Source: Myoxocephalus aenaeus (taxonomy: Eukaryota; Chordata; Actinopteri; Perciformes; Cottidae). From it: a DNA stretch of 64,000 bases. The stretch covers positions 792,272 to 856,271 of the forward strand of contig JBAMJR010000072.1 in the NCBI GenBank assembly GCA_038501785.1, read 5' to 3'. The notes beneath the pieces were generated by a model. It was not told where the DNA came from, made no database searches, and saw nothing but the letters and a program-made list of their open reading frames with translations. Of the stretch, positions 34,101 to 47,738 are shown piece by piece. Both the position numbers and the translations under genes were made by a program. Position 1 is the first letter of the stretch. The number at the start of each line of letters is the position of its first letter.

Positions 34101-37100
34101 CAGCCTAGACAGAGTCCAAAGCTGCGTTTCCAACTTTTATGTCAAAAAACGACTTTTCAGCCTAGACAGAGTCCAAAGCTGCGGTTTCCAACTTTTATGT
34201 CAAAAAACGACTTTTCAGCCTAGACAGAGTCCACAAGTGGATTCTCTTCTAGAATACTTAGATTCCATGATTTCCTTCAGTTAAAGTATCTCAGACCACC
34301 AGACTTTCATGTTCTATTATAATGTAAGAGTACCTGATGCTCTCATCACGTTTTACTACCTTAAGCTGCATTTCCAACTTTTATGTCAAAAAACGACTTT
34401 TCAGCCTAGACAGAGTCCAAAGCTGCGTTTCCAACTTTTATGTCAAAAAACGACTTTTCAGCCTAGACAGAGTCCACAAGTGGATTCTCTTCTAGAATAC
34501 TTAGATTCCATGATTTCCTTCAGTTAAAGTATCACAGACCACCAGACTTTCATGTTCTATTATAATGTAAGAGTACCTGATGCTCTCATCACGTTTTACT
34601 ACCTTACGCTGCATTTCCAACTTTTTTGTCAAAAAACGACTTTTCAGCCTAGACAGAGTCCAAAGCTGCGTTTCCAACTTTTATGTCTAAAAACGACTTT
34701 TCAGCCTAGACAGAGTCCACAAGTGGATTCTCTTCTAGAATACTTAGATTCCATGATTTCCTTCAGTTAAAGTATCTCAGACCACCAGACTTTCATGTTC
34801 TATATAATGTAAGAGTACCTGATGCTCTCATCACGTTTTACTACCTTAAGCTGCATTTCCAACTTTTATGTCAAAAAACGACTTTTCAGCCTAGACAGAG
34901 TCCACAAGTGGATTCTCTTCTAGAATACTTAGATTCCATGATTTCCTTCAGTTAAAGTATCTCAGACCACCAGACTTTCATGTTCTATTATAATGTAAGA
35001 GTACCTGATGCTCTCATCACGTTTTACTACCTTAAGCTGCATTTCAAACTTTTATGTCAAAAAACGACTTTTCAGCCTAGACAGAGTCCAAAGCTGCGTT
35101 TCCAACTTTTATGTCAAAAAACGACTTTTCAGCCTAGACAGAGTCCACAAGTGGATTCTCTTCTAGAATACTTAGATTCCATGATTTCCTTCAGTTAAAG
35201 TATCTCAGACCACCAGACTTTCATGTTCTATTATAATGTAAGAGTACCTGATGCTCTCATCACGTTTTACTACCTTAAGCTGCATTTCCAACTTTTATCT
35301 CAAAAAACGACTTTTCAGCCTAGACAGAGTCCAAAGCTGCGTTTCCAACTTTTATGTCAAAAAACGACTTTTCAGCCTAGACAGAGTCCACAAGTGGATT
35401 CTCTTCTAGAATACTTAGATTCCATGATTTCCTTCAGTTAAAGTATCTCAGACCACCAGACTTTCATGTTCTATTATAATGTAAGAGTACCTGATGCTCT
35501 CATCACGTTTTACTACCTTAAGCTGCATTTCAAACTTTTATGTCAAAAAACGACTTTTCAGCCTAGACAGAGTCCAAAGCTGCGTTTCCAACTTTTATGT
35601 CAAAAAACGACTTTTCAGCCTAGACAGAGTCCACAAGTGGATTCTCTTCTAGAATACTTAGATTCCATGATTTCCTTCAGTTAAAGTATCTCAGACCACC
35701 AGACTTTCATGTTCTATTATAATGTAAGAGTACCTGATGCTCTCATCACGTTTTACTACCTTAAGCTGCATTTCCAACTTTTTTGTCAAAAAACGACTTT
35801 TCAGCCTAGACAGAGTCCACAAGTGGATTCTCTTCTAGAATACTTAGATTCCATGATTTCCTTCAGTTAAAGTATCACAGACCACCAGACTTTCATGTTC
35901 TATTATAATGTAAGAGTACCTGATGCTCTCATCACGTTTTACTACCTTACGCTGCATTTCCAACTTTTTTGTCAAAAAACGACTTTTCAGCCTAGACAGA
36001 GTCCAAAGCTGCGTTTCCAACTTTTATGTCAAAAAACGACTTTTCAGCCTAGACAGAGTCCACAAGTGGATTCTCTTCTAGAATACTTAGATTCCATGAT
36101 TTCCTTCAGTTAAAGTATCTCAGACCACCAGACTTTCATGTTCTATTATAATGTAAGAGTACCTGATGCTCTCATCACGTTTTACTACCTTAAGCTGCAT
36201 TTCCAACTTTTTTGTCAAAAAACGACTTTTCAGCCTAGACAGAGTCCACAAGTGGATTCTCTTCTAGAATACTTAGATTCCATGATTTCCTTCAGTTAAA
36301 GTATCTCAGACCACCAGACTTTCATGTTCTATTATAATGTAAGAGTACCTGATGCTCTCATCACGTTTTACTACCTTAAGCTGCATTTCCAACTTTTTTG
36401 TCAAAAAACGACTTTTCAGCCTAGACAGAGTCCACAAGTGGATTCTCTTCTAGAATACTTAGATTCCATGATTTCCTTCAGTTAAAGTATCTCAGACCAC
36501 CAGACTTTCATGTTCTATTATAATGTAAGAGTACCTGATGCTCTCATCACGTTTTACTACCTTAAGCTGCATTTCCAACTTTTATCTCAAAAAACGACTT
36601 TTCAGCCTAGACAGAGTCCAAAGCTGCGTTTCCAACTTTTATGTCAAAAAACGACTTTTCAGCCTAGACAGAGTCCACAAGTGGATTCTCTTCTAGAATA
36701 CTTAGATTCCATGATTTCCTTCAGTTAAAGTATCTCAGACCACCAGACTTTCATGTTCTATTATAATGTAAGAGTACCTGATGCTCTCATCACGTTTTAC
36801 TACCTTAAGCTGCATTTCCAACTTTTTTGTCAAAAAACGACTTTTCAGCCTAGACAGAGTCCACAAGTGGATTCTCTTCTAGAATACTTAGATTCCATGA
36901 TTTCCTTCAGTTAAAGTATCTCAGACCACCAGACTTTCATGTTCTATTATAATGTAAGAGTACCTGATGCTCTCATCACGTTTTACTACCTTAACTGCAT
37001 TTCCAACTTTTATCTCAAAAAACGACTTTTCAGCCTAGACAGAGTCCAAAGCTGCGTTTCCAACTTTTATGTCAAAAAACGACTTTTCAGCCTAGACAGA

Positions 37101-40100
37101 GTCCACAAGTGGATTCTCTTCTAGAATACTTAGATTCCATGATTTCCTTCAGTTAAAGTATCTCAGACCACCAGACTTTCATGTTCTATTATAATGTAAG
37201 AGTACCTGATGCTCTCATCACGTTTTACTACCTTAAGCTGCATTTCAAACTTTTATGTCAAAAAACGACTTTTCAGCCTAGACAGAGTCCAAAGCTGCGT
37301 TTCCAACTTTTATGTCAAAAAACGACTTTTCAGCCTAGACAGAGTCCACAAGTGGATTCTCTTCTAGAATACTTAGATTCCATGATTTCCTTCAGTTAAA
37401 GTATCTCAGACCACCAGACTTTCATGTTCTATTATAATGTAAGAGTACCTGATGCTCTCATCACGTTTTACTACCTTAAGCTGCATTTCCAACTTTTTTG
37501 TCAAAAAACGACTTTTCAGCCTAGACAGAGTCCACAAGTGGATTCTCTTCTAGAATACTTAGATTCCATGATTTCCTTCAGTTAAAGTATCACAGACCAC
37601 CAGACTTTCATGTTCTATTATAATGTAAGAGTACCTGATGCTCTCATCACGTTTTACTACCTTACGCTGCATTTCCAACTTTTTTGTCAAAAAACGACTT
37701 TTCAGCCTAGACAGAGTCCAAAGCTGCGTTTCCAACTTTTATGTCAAAAAACGACTTTTCAGCCTAGACAGAGTCCACAAGTGGATTCTCTTCTAGAATA
37801 CTTAGATTCCATGATTTCCTTCAGTTAAAGTATCTCAGACCACCAGACTTTCATGTTCTATTATAATGTAAGAGTACCTGATGCTCTCATCACGTTTTAC
37901 TACCTTAAGCTGCATTTCCAACTTTTTTGTCAAAAAACGACTTTTCAGCCTAGACAGAGTCCACAAGTGGATTCTCTTCTAGAATACTTAGATTCCATGA
38001 TTTCCTTCAGTTAAAGTATCTCAGACCACCAGACTTTCATGTTCTATTATAATGTAAGAGTACCTGATGCTCTCATCACGTTTTACTACCTTAAGCTGCA
38101 TTTCCAACTTTTTTGTCAAAAAACGACTTTTCAGCCTAGACAGAGTCCACAAGTGGATTCTCTTCTAGAATACTTAGATTCCATGATTTCCTTCAGTTAA
38201 AGTATCTCAGACCACCAGACTTTCATGTTCTATTATAATGTAAGAGTACCTGATGCTCTCATCACGTTTTACTACCTTAAGCTGCATTTCCAACTTTTAT
38301 GTCAAAAAACGACTTTTCAGCCTAGACAGAGTCCAAAGCTGCATTTCCAACTTTTTTGTCAAAAAACGACTTTTCAGCCTAGACAGAGTCCACAAGTGGA
38401 TTCTCTTCTAGAATACTTAGATTCCATGATTTCCTTCAGTTAAAGTATCTCAGACCACCAGACTTTCATGTTCTATTATAATGTAAGAGTACCTGATGCT
38501 CTCATCATGTTTTACTACCTTAAGCTGCATTTCCAACTTTTATGTCAAAAAACGACTTTTCAGCCTAGACAGAGTCCAAAGCTGCGTTTCCAACTTTTAT
38601 GTCAAAAAACGACTTTTCAGCCTAGACAGAGTCCACAAGTGGATTCTCTTCTAGAATACTTAGATTCCATGATTTCCTTCAGTTAAAGTATCACATACTT
38701 TCATGTTCTATTATAATGTAAGAGTACCTGATGCTCTCATCACGTTTTACTACCTTACGCTGCATTTCCAACTTTTTTGTCAAAAAACGACTTTTCAGCC
38801 TAGACAGAGTCCAAAGCTGCGTTTCCAACTTTTATGTCAAAAAACGACTTTTCAGCCTAGACAGAGTCCACAAGTGGATTCTCTTCTAGAATACTTAGAT
38901 TCCATGATTTCCTTCAGTTAAAGTATCTCAGACCACCAGACTTTCATGTTCTATTATAATGTAAGAGTACCTGATGCTCTCATCACGTTTTACTACCTTA
39001 AGCTGCATTTCCAACTTTTATGTCAAAAAACGACTTTTCAGCCTAGACAGAGTCCAAAGCTGCGTTTCCAACTTTTATGTCAAAAAACGACTTTTCAGCC
39101 TAGACAGAGTCCAAAGCTGCGTTTCCAACTTTTATGTCAAAAAACGACTTTTCAGCCTAGACAGAGTCCACAAGTGGATTCTCTTCTAGAATACTTAGAT
39201 TCCATGATTTCCTTCAGTTAAAGTATCACAGACCACCAGACTTTCATGTTCTATTATAATGTAAGAGTACCTGATGCTCTCATCACGTTTTACTACCTTA
39301 CGCTGCATTTCCAACTTTTTTGTCAAAAAACGACTTTTCAGCCTAGACAGAGTCCAAAGCTGCGTTTCCAACTTTTATGTCAAAAAACGACTTTTCAGCC
39401 TAGACAGAGTCCACAAGTGGATTCTCTTCTAGAATACTTAGATTCCATGATTTCCTTCAGTTAAAGTATCTCAGACCACCAGACTTTCATGTTCTATTAT
39501 AATGTAAGAGTACCTGATGCTCTCATCACGTTTTACTACCTTAAGCTGCATTTCCAACTTTTATGTCAAAAAACGACTTTTCAGCCTAGACAGAGTCCAA
39601 AGCTGCGTTTCCAACTTTTTTGTCAAAAAACGACTTTTCAGCCTAGACAGAGTCCACAAGTGGATTCTCTTCTAGAATACTTAGATTCCATGATTTCCTT
39701 CAGTTAAAGTATCTCAGACCACCAGACTTTCATGTTCTATTATAATGTAAGAGTACCTGATGCTCTCATCACGTTTTACTACCTTAAGCTGCATTTCCAA
39801 CTTTTTTGTCAAAAAACGACTTTTCAGCCTAGACAGAGTCCAAAGCTGCGTTTCCAACTTTTATGTCAAAAAACGACTTTTCAGCCTAGACAGAGTCCAC
39901 AAGTGGATTCTCTTCTAGAATACTTAGATTCCATGATTTCCTTCAGTTAAAGTATCACAGACCACCAGACTTTCATGTTCTATTATAATGTAAGAGTACC
40001 TGATGCTCTCATCACGTTTTACTACCTTAAGCTGCATTTCCAACTTTTTTGTCAAAAAACGACTTTTCAGCCTAGACAGAGTCCACAAGTGGATTCTCTT

Positions 40101-41762
40101 CTAGAATACTTAGATTCCATGATTTCCTTCAGTTAAAGTATCTCAGACCACCAGACTTTCATGTTCTATTATAATGTAAGAGTACCTGATGCTCTCATCA
40201 CATTTTACTACCTTAAGCTGCATTTCCAACTTTTTTGTCAAAAAACGACTTTTCAGCCTAGACAGAGTCCAAAGCTGCGTTTCCAACTTTTATGTCAAAA
40301 AACGACTTTTCAGCCTAGACAGAGTCCACAAGTGGATTCTCTTCTAGAATACTTAGATTCCATGATTTCCTTCAGTTAAAGTATCTCAGACCACCAGACT
40401 TTCATGTTCTATTATAATGTAAGAGTACCTGATGCTCTCATCATGTTTTACTACCTTAAGCTGCATTTCCAACTTTTATGTCAAAAAACGACTTTTCAGC
40501 CTAGACAGAGTCCAAAGCTGCGTTTCCAACTTTTATGTCAAAAAACGACTTTTCAGCCTAGACAGAGTCCACAAGTGGATTCTCTTCTAGAATACTTAGA
40601 TTCCATGATTTCCTTCAGTTAAAGTATCACAGACCACCAGACTTTCATGTTCTATTATAATGTAAGAGTACCTGATGCTCTCATCACGTTTTACTACCTT
40701 AAGCTGCATTTCCAACTTTTTTGTCAAAAAACGACTTTTCAGCCTAGACAGAGTCCACAAGTGGATTCTCTTCTAGAATACTTAGATTCCATGATTTCCT
40801 TCAGTTAAAGTATCTCAGACCACCAGACTTTCATGTTCTATTATAATGTAAGAGTACCTGATGCTCTCATCACGTTTTACTACCTTAAGCTGCATTTCCA
40901 ACTTTTTTGTCAAAAAACGACTTTTCAGCCTAGACAGAGTCCAAAGCTGCGTTTCCAACTTTTATGTCAAAAAACGACTTTTCAGCCTAGACAGAGTCCA
41001 CAAGTGGATTCTCTTCTAGAATACTTAGATTCCATGATTTCCTTCAGTTAAAGTATCACAGACCACCAGACTTTCATGTTCTATTATAATGTAAGAGTAC
41101 CTGATGCTCTCATCACGTTTTACTACCTTACGCTGCATTTCCAACTTTTTTGTCAAAAAACGACTTTTCAGCCTAGACAGAGTCCAAAGCTGCGTTTCCA
41201 ACTTTTATGTCAAAAAACGACTTTTCAGCCTAGACAGAGTCCAAAAGTGGATTCTCTTCTAGAATACTTAGATTCCATGATTTCCTTCAGTTAATGTATC
41301 TCAGAACACCAGACTTTCATGTTCTATTATAATGTAAGAGTACCTGATGCTCCCATCACGTTTTACTACCTTAAGCTGCATTTCCAACTTTTTTGTCAAA
41401 AAACGACTTTTCAGCCTAGACAGAGTCCAAAAGTGGATTCTCTTCTAGAATACTTAGATTCCATGATTTCCTTCAGTTAATGTATCTCAGAACACCAGAC
41501 TTTCATGTTCTATTATAATGTAAGAGTACCTGATGCTCCCATCACGTTTTACTACCTTAAGCTGCATTTCCAACTTTTTTGTCAAAAAACGACTTTTCAG
41601 CCTAGACAGAGTCCAAAAGTGGATTCTCTTCTAGAATGCTTACATTCCATGATTTCCTTCAGTCAATGTATCTCAGAACACCATACTTTCATGTTTCATT
41701 ATAATGTAAGAGTACCTGATGCTCTCATCACGTTTTACTACCTTAAGCTGCATTTCCAACTT
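31148..41762 (+). repeat. 57/129 bp satellite, main homogeneous array
   Basis: Module A (57 bp, GCTGCATTTCCAACTTTT to GACAGAGTCCAA) occurs one, two or three times before module B (129 bp, GTGGATTCTCTTCTAGAA to GTTTTACTACCTTA). This gives units of 186, 243 or 300 bp; 3A+B is seen at 38946-39245. Neighbouring units are near identical. Recurrent 61-91 residue open frames (MFYYNVRVPDAL...) follow the repeat period and are not genes. Edge-type variants (TTAATGTATCTCAGAACACC, CTCCCATCAC) return at 41240-41700, next to the GTGAC array. Confidence 0.97.
36076..36083. promoter_or_regulatory. Heat-shock-element core TTCTAGAA (representative of most satellite units)
   Basis: TTCnnGAA is the tail-to-tail HSF core. 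It sits in module B (CTCTTCTAGAATAC) of nearly every unit, so the array offers on the order of a hundred copies spaced about 186-300 bp apart. A third in-register GAA/TTC block is not clearly present, so each single site may be weak. Confidence 0.35.
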
Positions 41763-44700
41763 GACGTGGTGACGTGACGGTGTTTTAGTTCCTGACACGA
41801 CACGTCGTCACGTCGTCACGTGACGTGATGTGACGTGGTGACGTGACGTGACGTGTCGTGGTGACGTGTCGTGGTGACGTGGTGACGTGACGTGGTGACG
41901 TGACGACGTGACGACGTGACGTGACGACGTGATGTGACGTGGTGACGTGACGTGTCGTGGTGACGTGACGACGTGACGTGACGTGGTGACGTGACGTGTC
42001 GTGGTGACGTGACGACGTGACGACGTGACGTGACGTGGTGACGTGACGTGACGTGTCGTGGTGACGTGACGTGGTCTGACGTGTCGTGGTGACGTGACGA
42101 CGTGACGTGACGACGTGACGACGTGACGTGACGACGTGACGACGTGACGTGACGACGTGACGACGTGACGTGACGACGTGACGTGACGACGTGACGTGAC
42201 GACGTGACGTGACGACGTGACGTGACGACGTGACGTGGTCTGACGTGTCGTGGTGACGTGACGGCGTGACGTGACGACGTGACGTGGTGACGTGACGTGG
42301 TGACGTGACGTGGTGACGTGACGACGACGTGACGTGGTGACGTGTCGTGGTGACGTGACGTGGTGACGTGACGACGTGACGTGACGACGTGACGTGACGA
42401 CGTGACGTGACGACGTGACGTGACGACGTGACGTGACGACGTGACGTGACGACGTGACGTGGTCTGACGTGTCGTGGTGATGTGACGACGTGACGTGGTG
42501 ACGTGACGTGGTGACGTGACGTGGTGACGTGACGTGGTGACGTGACGACGACGTGACGTGGTGACGTGACGACGTGACGTGACGACGTGACGTGACGACG
42601 TGACGACGTGACGACGTGACGTGACGACGTGACGACGTGACGACGTGACGACGTGACGACGTGACGTGACGACGTGACGACGTGACGTGACGACGTGACG
42701 ACGTGACGTGACGACGTGACGTGACGACGTGACGTGACGACGTGACGTGGTCTGACGTGTCGTGGTGACGTGACGGCGTGACGTGACGACGTGACGTGGT
42801 GACGTGACGTGGTGACGTGACGTGGTGACGTGACGACGACGTGACGTGGTGACGTGACGACGTGACGTGACGACGTGACGACGTGACGACGTGACGTGAC
42901 GACGTGACGTGACGACGTGACGACGTGACGTGACGACGTGACGTGGTCTGACGTGTCGTGGTGACGTGACGGCGTGACGTGGTGACGTGACGTGGTGACG
43001 TGTCGTCGTGACGTGGTGACGTGTCGTCGTGACGTGGTGACGTGTCGTCGTGACGTCGTGACGTGTCGTGGTGACGTGACGTGGTGACGTGACGTGGTGA
43101 CGTGACGACGTGACGTGACGGCGTGACGTGACGACGTGACGTGGTGACGTGACGTGGTGACGTGACGTGGTGACGTGACGGCGTGACGTGACGACGTGAC
43201 GTGGTGACGTGACGTGGTGACGTGACGACGACGTGACGTGGTGACGTGTCGTGGTGACGTGACGTGGTGACGTGACGACGTGACGTGACGACGTGACGTG
43301 ACGACGTGACGTGACGACGTGACGTGACGACGTGACGTGACGACGTGACGTGACGACGTGACGTGGTCTGACGTGTCGTGGTGATGTGACGACGTGACGT
43401 GGTGACGTGACGTGGTGACGTGACGTGGTGACGTGACGACGACGTGACGTGGTGACGTGACGACGTGACGTGACGACGTGACGACGTGACGACGTGACGT
43501 GACGACGTGACGTGACGACGTGACGACGTGACGTGACGACGTGACGACGTGACGTGACGACGTGACGTGACGACGTGACGTGACGACGTGACGTGACGAC
43601 GTGACGTGGTCTGACGTGTCGTGGTGACGTGACGGCGTGACGTGACGACGTGACGTGGTGACGTGACGTGGTGACGTGACGTGGTGACGTGACGACGACG
43701 TGACGTGGTGACGTGACGACGTGACGTGACGACGTGACGACGTGACGACGTGACGTGACGACGTGACGTGACGACGTGACGACGTGACGTGACGACGTGA
43801 CGTGGTCTGACGTGTCGTGGTGACGTGACGGCGTGACGTGGTGACGTGACGTGGTGACGTGTCGTCGTGACGTGGTGACGTGTCGTCGTGACGTGGTGAC
43901 GTGTCGTCGTGACGTCGTGACGTGTCGTGGTGACGTGACGTGGTGACGTGACGACGTGACGACGTGACGACGTGACGACGTGACGACGTGACGTGACGTG
44001 GTGACGTGACGTGGTGACGTGACGTGGTGACGTGACGACGTGACGTGACGACGTGACGTGACGACGTGACGTGGTCTGACGTGTCGTGGTGATGTGACGA
44101 CGTGACGTGGTGACGTGACGTGGTGACGTGACGTGGTGACGTGACGTGGTGACGTGACGACGACGTGTCGTGGTGACGTGACGTGACGACGTGACGTGGT
44201 GACGTGACGACGTGACGACGTGACGTGACGACGTGACGTGGTCTGACGTGTCGTGGTGACGTGACGGCGTGACGTGGTGACGTGACGTGGTGACGTGTCG
44301 TCGTGACGTGGTGACGTGTCGTCGTGACGTGGTGACGTGTCGTCGTGACGTCGTGACGTGTCGTGGTGACGTGACGTGGTGACGTGACGTGGTGACGTGA
44401 CGACGTGACGTGACGGCGTGACGTGACGACGTGACGTGGTGACGTGACGTGGTGACGTGACGTGGTGACGTGACGGCGTGACGTGACGACGTGACGTGGT
44501 GACGTGACGTGGTGACGTGACGACGACGTGACGTGGTGACGTGTCGTGGTGACGTGACGTGGTGACGTGACGACGTGACGTGACGACGTGACGTGACGAC
44601 GTGACGTGACGACGTGACGTGACGACGTGACGTGACGACGTGACGTGACGACGTGACGTGGTCTGACGTGTCGTGGTGATGTGACGACGTGACGTGGTGA

Positions 44701-45809
44701 CGTGACGTGGTGACGTGACGTGGTGACGTGACGACGACGTGACGTGGTGACGTGACGACGTGACGTGACGACGTGACGACGTGACGACGTGACGTGACGA
44801 CGTGACGTGACGACGTGACGACGTGACGTGACGACGTGACGACGTGACGTGACGACGTGACGTGACGACGTGACGTGACGACGTGACGTGACGACGTGAC
44901 GTGGTCTGACGTGTCGTGGTGACGTGACGGCGTGACGTGACGACGTGACGTGGTGACGTGACGTGGTGACGTGACGTGGTGACGTGACGACGACGTGACG
45001 TGGTGACGTGACGACGTGACGTGACGACGTGACGACGTGACGACGTGACGTGACGACGTGACGTGACGACGTGACGACGTGACGTGACGACGTGACGTGG
45101 TCTGACGTGTCGTGGTGACGTGACGGCGTGACGTGGTGACGTGACGTGGTGACGTGTCGTCGTGACGTGGTGACGTGTCGTCGTGACGTGGTGACGTGTC
45201 GTCGTGACGTCGTGACGTGTCGTGGTGACGTGACGTGGTGACGTGACGACGTGACGACGTGACGACGTGACGACGTGACGACGTGACGTGACGTGGTGAC
45301 GTGACGTGGTGACGTGACGTGGTGACGTGACGACGTGACGTGACGACGTGACGTGACGACGTGACGTGGTCTGACGTGTCGTGGTGATGTGACGACGTGA
45401 CGTGGTGACGTGACGTGGTGACGTGACGTGGTGACGTGACGTGGTGACGTGACGACGACGTGTCGTGGTGACGTGACGTGACGACGTGACGTGGTGACGT
45501 GACGTGTCGTGGTGACGTGACGTGGTGACGTGACGTGGTGACGTGACGACGTGACGTGACGACGTGACGTGACGACGTGACGTGGTCTGACGTGTCGTGG
45601 TGATGTGACGACGTGACGTGGTGACGTGACGTGGTGACGTGACGTGGTGACGTGACGTGGTGACGTGACGACGACGTGTCGTGGTGACGTGACGACGTGT
45701 CGTGGTGACGTGACGTGGTGACGTGACGTGGTGACGTGTCGTCGTGACGTGGTGACGTGTCGTGTCGTGGTGACGTGTCGTGGTGACGTGACGTGGTGAC
45801 GTGACGTGA
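41763..45809. repeat. GTGAC-type CpG-rich short tandem array 1
   Basis: 4.05 kb built from GTGACGAC, GTGACGTG, GTGTCGTG and similar 5-8 bp blocks, with CpG about every 5-6 bp. It interrupts a 57 bp module: satellite stops after TTTCCAACTT and resumes at CAGAGTCCAAAG. The marker GGTCTGACGTGTCGTGGTGA recurs every ~160-430 bp. A 1295 bp higher-order repeat is present (see findings). Stop-free frames over 1300 codons long on the minus strand arise because TTA, CTA and TCA are nearly absent from the plus strand. They are low-complexity and I do not call a gene. Confidence 0.97.
42067..42074 (+). promoter_or_regulatory. UPRE-like TGACGTGG (representative of very many copies)
   Basis: TGACGTGG/A is the consensus of the unfolded-protein response element (XBP1/ATF6), and TGACGTGA is CRE-like. 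These strings recur throughout both GTGAC arrays. Occupancy is unknown, and the frequency follows from the repeat sequence itself. Confidence 0.3.
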
Positions 45810-47738
45810 CAGAGTCCAAAGCTGCGTTTTCAACTTTTATGTCAAAAAACGACTTTTCAGCCTAGACAGAGTCCAAAAGTGGATTCTCTTCTAGAATGCT
45901 TACATTCCATGATTTCCTTCAGTTAATGTATCTCAGAACACCATACTTTCATGTTTCATTATAATGTAAGAGTACCTGATGCTCTCATCACGTTTTACTA
46001 CCTTAAGCCGCATTTCCAACTTTTATGTCAAAAAACGACTTTTCAGCCTAGACAGAGTCCACAAGTGGATTCTCTTCTAGAATACTTAGATTCCATGATT
46101 TCCTTCAGTTAAAGTATCTCAGACCACCAGACTTTCATGTTCTATTATAATGTAAGAGTACCTGATGCTCTCATCACATTTTACTACCTTAAGCTGCATT
46201 TCCAACTTTTTTGTCAAAAAACGACTTTTCAGCCTAGACAGAGTCCAAAGCTGCGTTTCCAACTTTTATGTCAAAAAACGACTTTTCAGCCTAGACAGAG
46301 TCCACAAGTGGATTCTCTTCTAGAATACTTAGATTCCATGATTTCCTTCAGTTAAAGTATCTCAGACCACCAGACTTTCATGTTCTATTATAATGTAAGA
46401 GTACCTGATGCTCTCATCATGTTTTACTACCTTAAGCTGCATTTCCAACTTTTATGTCAAAAAACGACTTTTCAGCCTAGACAGAGTCCAAAGCTGCGTT
46501 TCCAACTTTTATGTCAAAAAACGACTTTTCAGCCTAGACAGAGTCCACAAGTGGATTCTCTTCTAGAATACTTAGATTCCATGATTTCCTTCAGTTAAAG
46601 TATCACAGACCACCAGACTTTCATGTTCTATTATAATGTAAGAGTACCTGATGCTCTCATCACGTTTTACTACCTTAAGCTGCATTTCCAACTTTTTTGT
46701 CAAAAAACGACTTTTCAGCCTAGACAGAGTCCACAAGTGGATTCTCTTCTAGAATACTTAGATTCCATGATTTCCTTCAGTTAAAGTATCTCAGACCACC
46801 AGACTTTCATGTTCTATTATAATGTAAGAGTACCTGATGCTCTCATCACGTTTTACTACCTTAAGCTGCATTTCCAACTTTTTTGTCAAAAAACGACTTT
46901 TCAGCCTAGACAGAGTCCAAAGCTGCGTTTCCAACTTTTATGTCAAAAAACGACTTTTCAGCCTAGACAGAGTCCACAAGTGGATTCTCTTCTAGAATAC
47001 TTAGATTCCATGATTTCCTTCAGTTAAAGTATCACAGACCACCAGACTTTCATGTTCTATTATAATGTAAGAGTACCTGATGCTCTCATCACGTTTTACT
47101 ACCTTACGCTGCATTTCCAACTTTTTTGTCAAAAAACGACTTTTCAGCCTAGACAGAGTCCAAAGCTGCGTTTCCAACTTTTATGTCAAAAAACGACTTT
47201 TCAGCCTAGACAGAGTCCAAAAGTGGATTCTCTTCTAGAATACTTAGATTCCATGATTTCCTTCAGTTAATGTATCTCAGAACACCAGACTTTCATGTTC
47301 TATTATAATGTAAGAGTACCTGATGCTCCCATCACGTTTTACTACCTTAAGCTGCATTTCCAACTTTTTTGTCAAAAAACGACTTTTCAGCCTAGACAGA
47401 GTCCAAAAGTGGATTCTCTTCTAGAATACTTAGATTCCATGATTTCCTTCAGTTAATGTATCTCAGAACACCAGACTTTCATGTTCTATTATAATGTAAG
47501 AGTACCTGATGCTCCCATCACGTTTTACTACCTTAAGCTGCATTTCCAACTTTTTTGTCAAAAAACGACTTTTCAGCCTAGACAGAGTCCAAAAGTGGAT
47601 TCTCTTCTAGAATGCTTACATTCCATGATTTCCTTCAGTCAATGTATCTCAGAACACCATACTTTCATGTTTCATTATAATGTAAGAGTACCTGATGCTC
47701 TCATCACGTTTTACTACCTTAAGCTGCATTTCCAACTT
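45810..47738 (+). repeat. 57/129 bp satellite between the two GTGAC arrays
   Basis: Eight or nine units. From about 46060 on, it repeats 40085-41762 at an exact 5976 bp offset. The first units are edge-type (TTAATGTATCTC, AATGCTTACATTCC, GCCGCATTTCC). Confidence 0.95.

Noticed and set aside
31148..41762. CRISPR-like alternation of a constant 57 bp repeat with a longer segment
   Set aside because: The intervening 129 bp segment is itself repeated, not a set of unique spacers. The context is a eukaryotic satellite.
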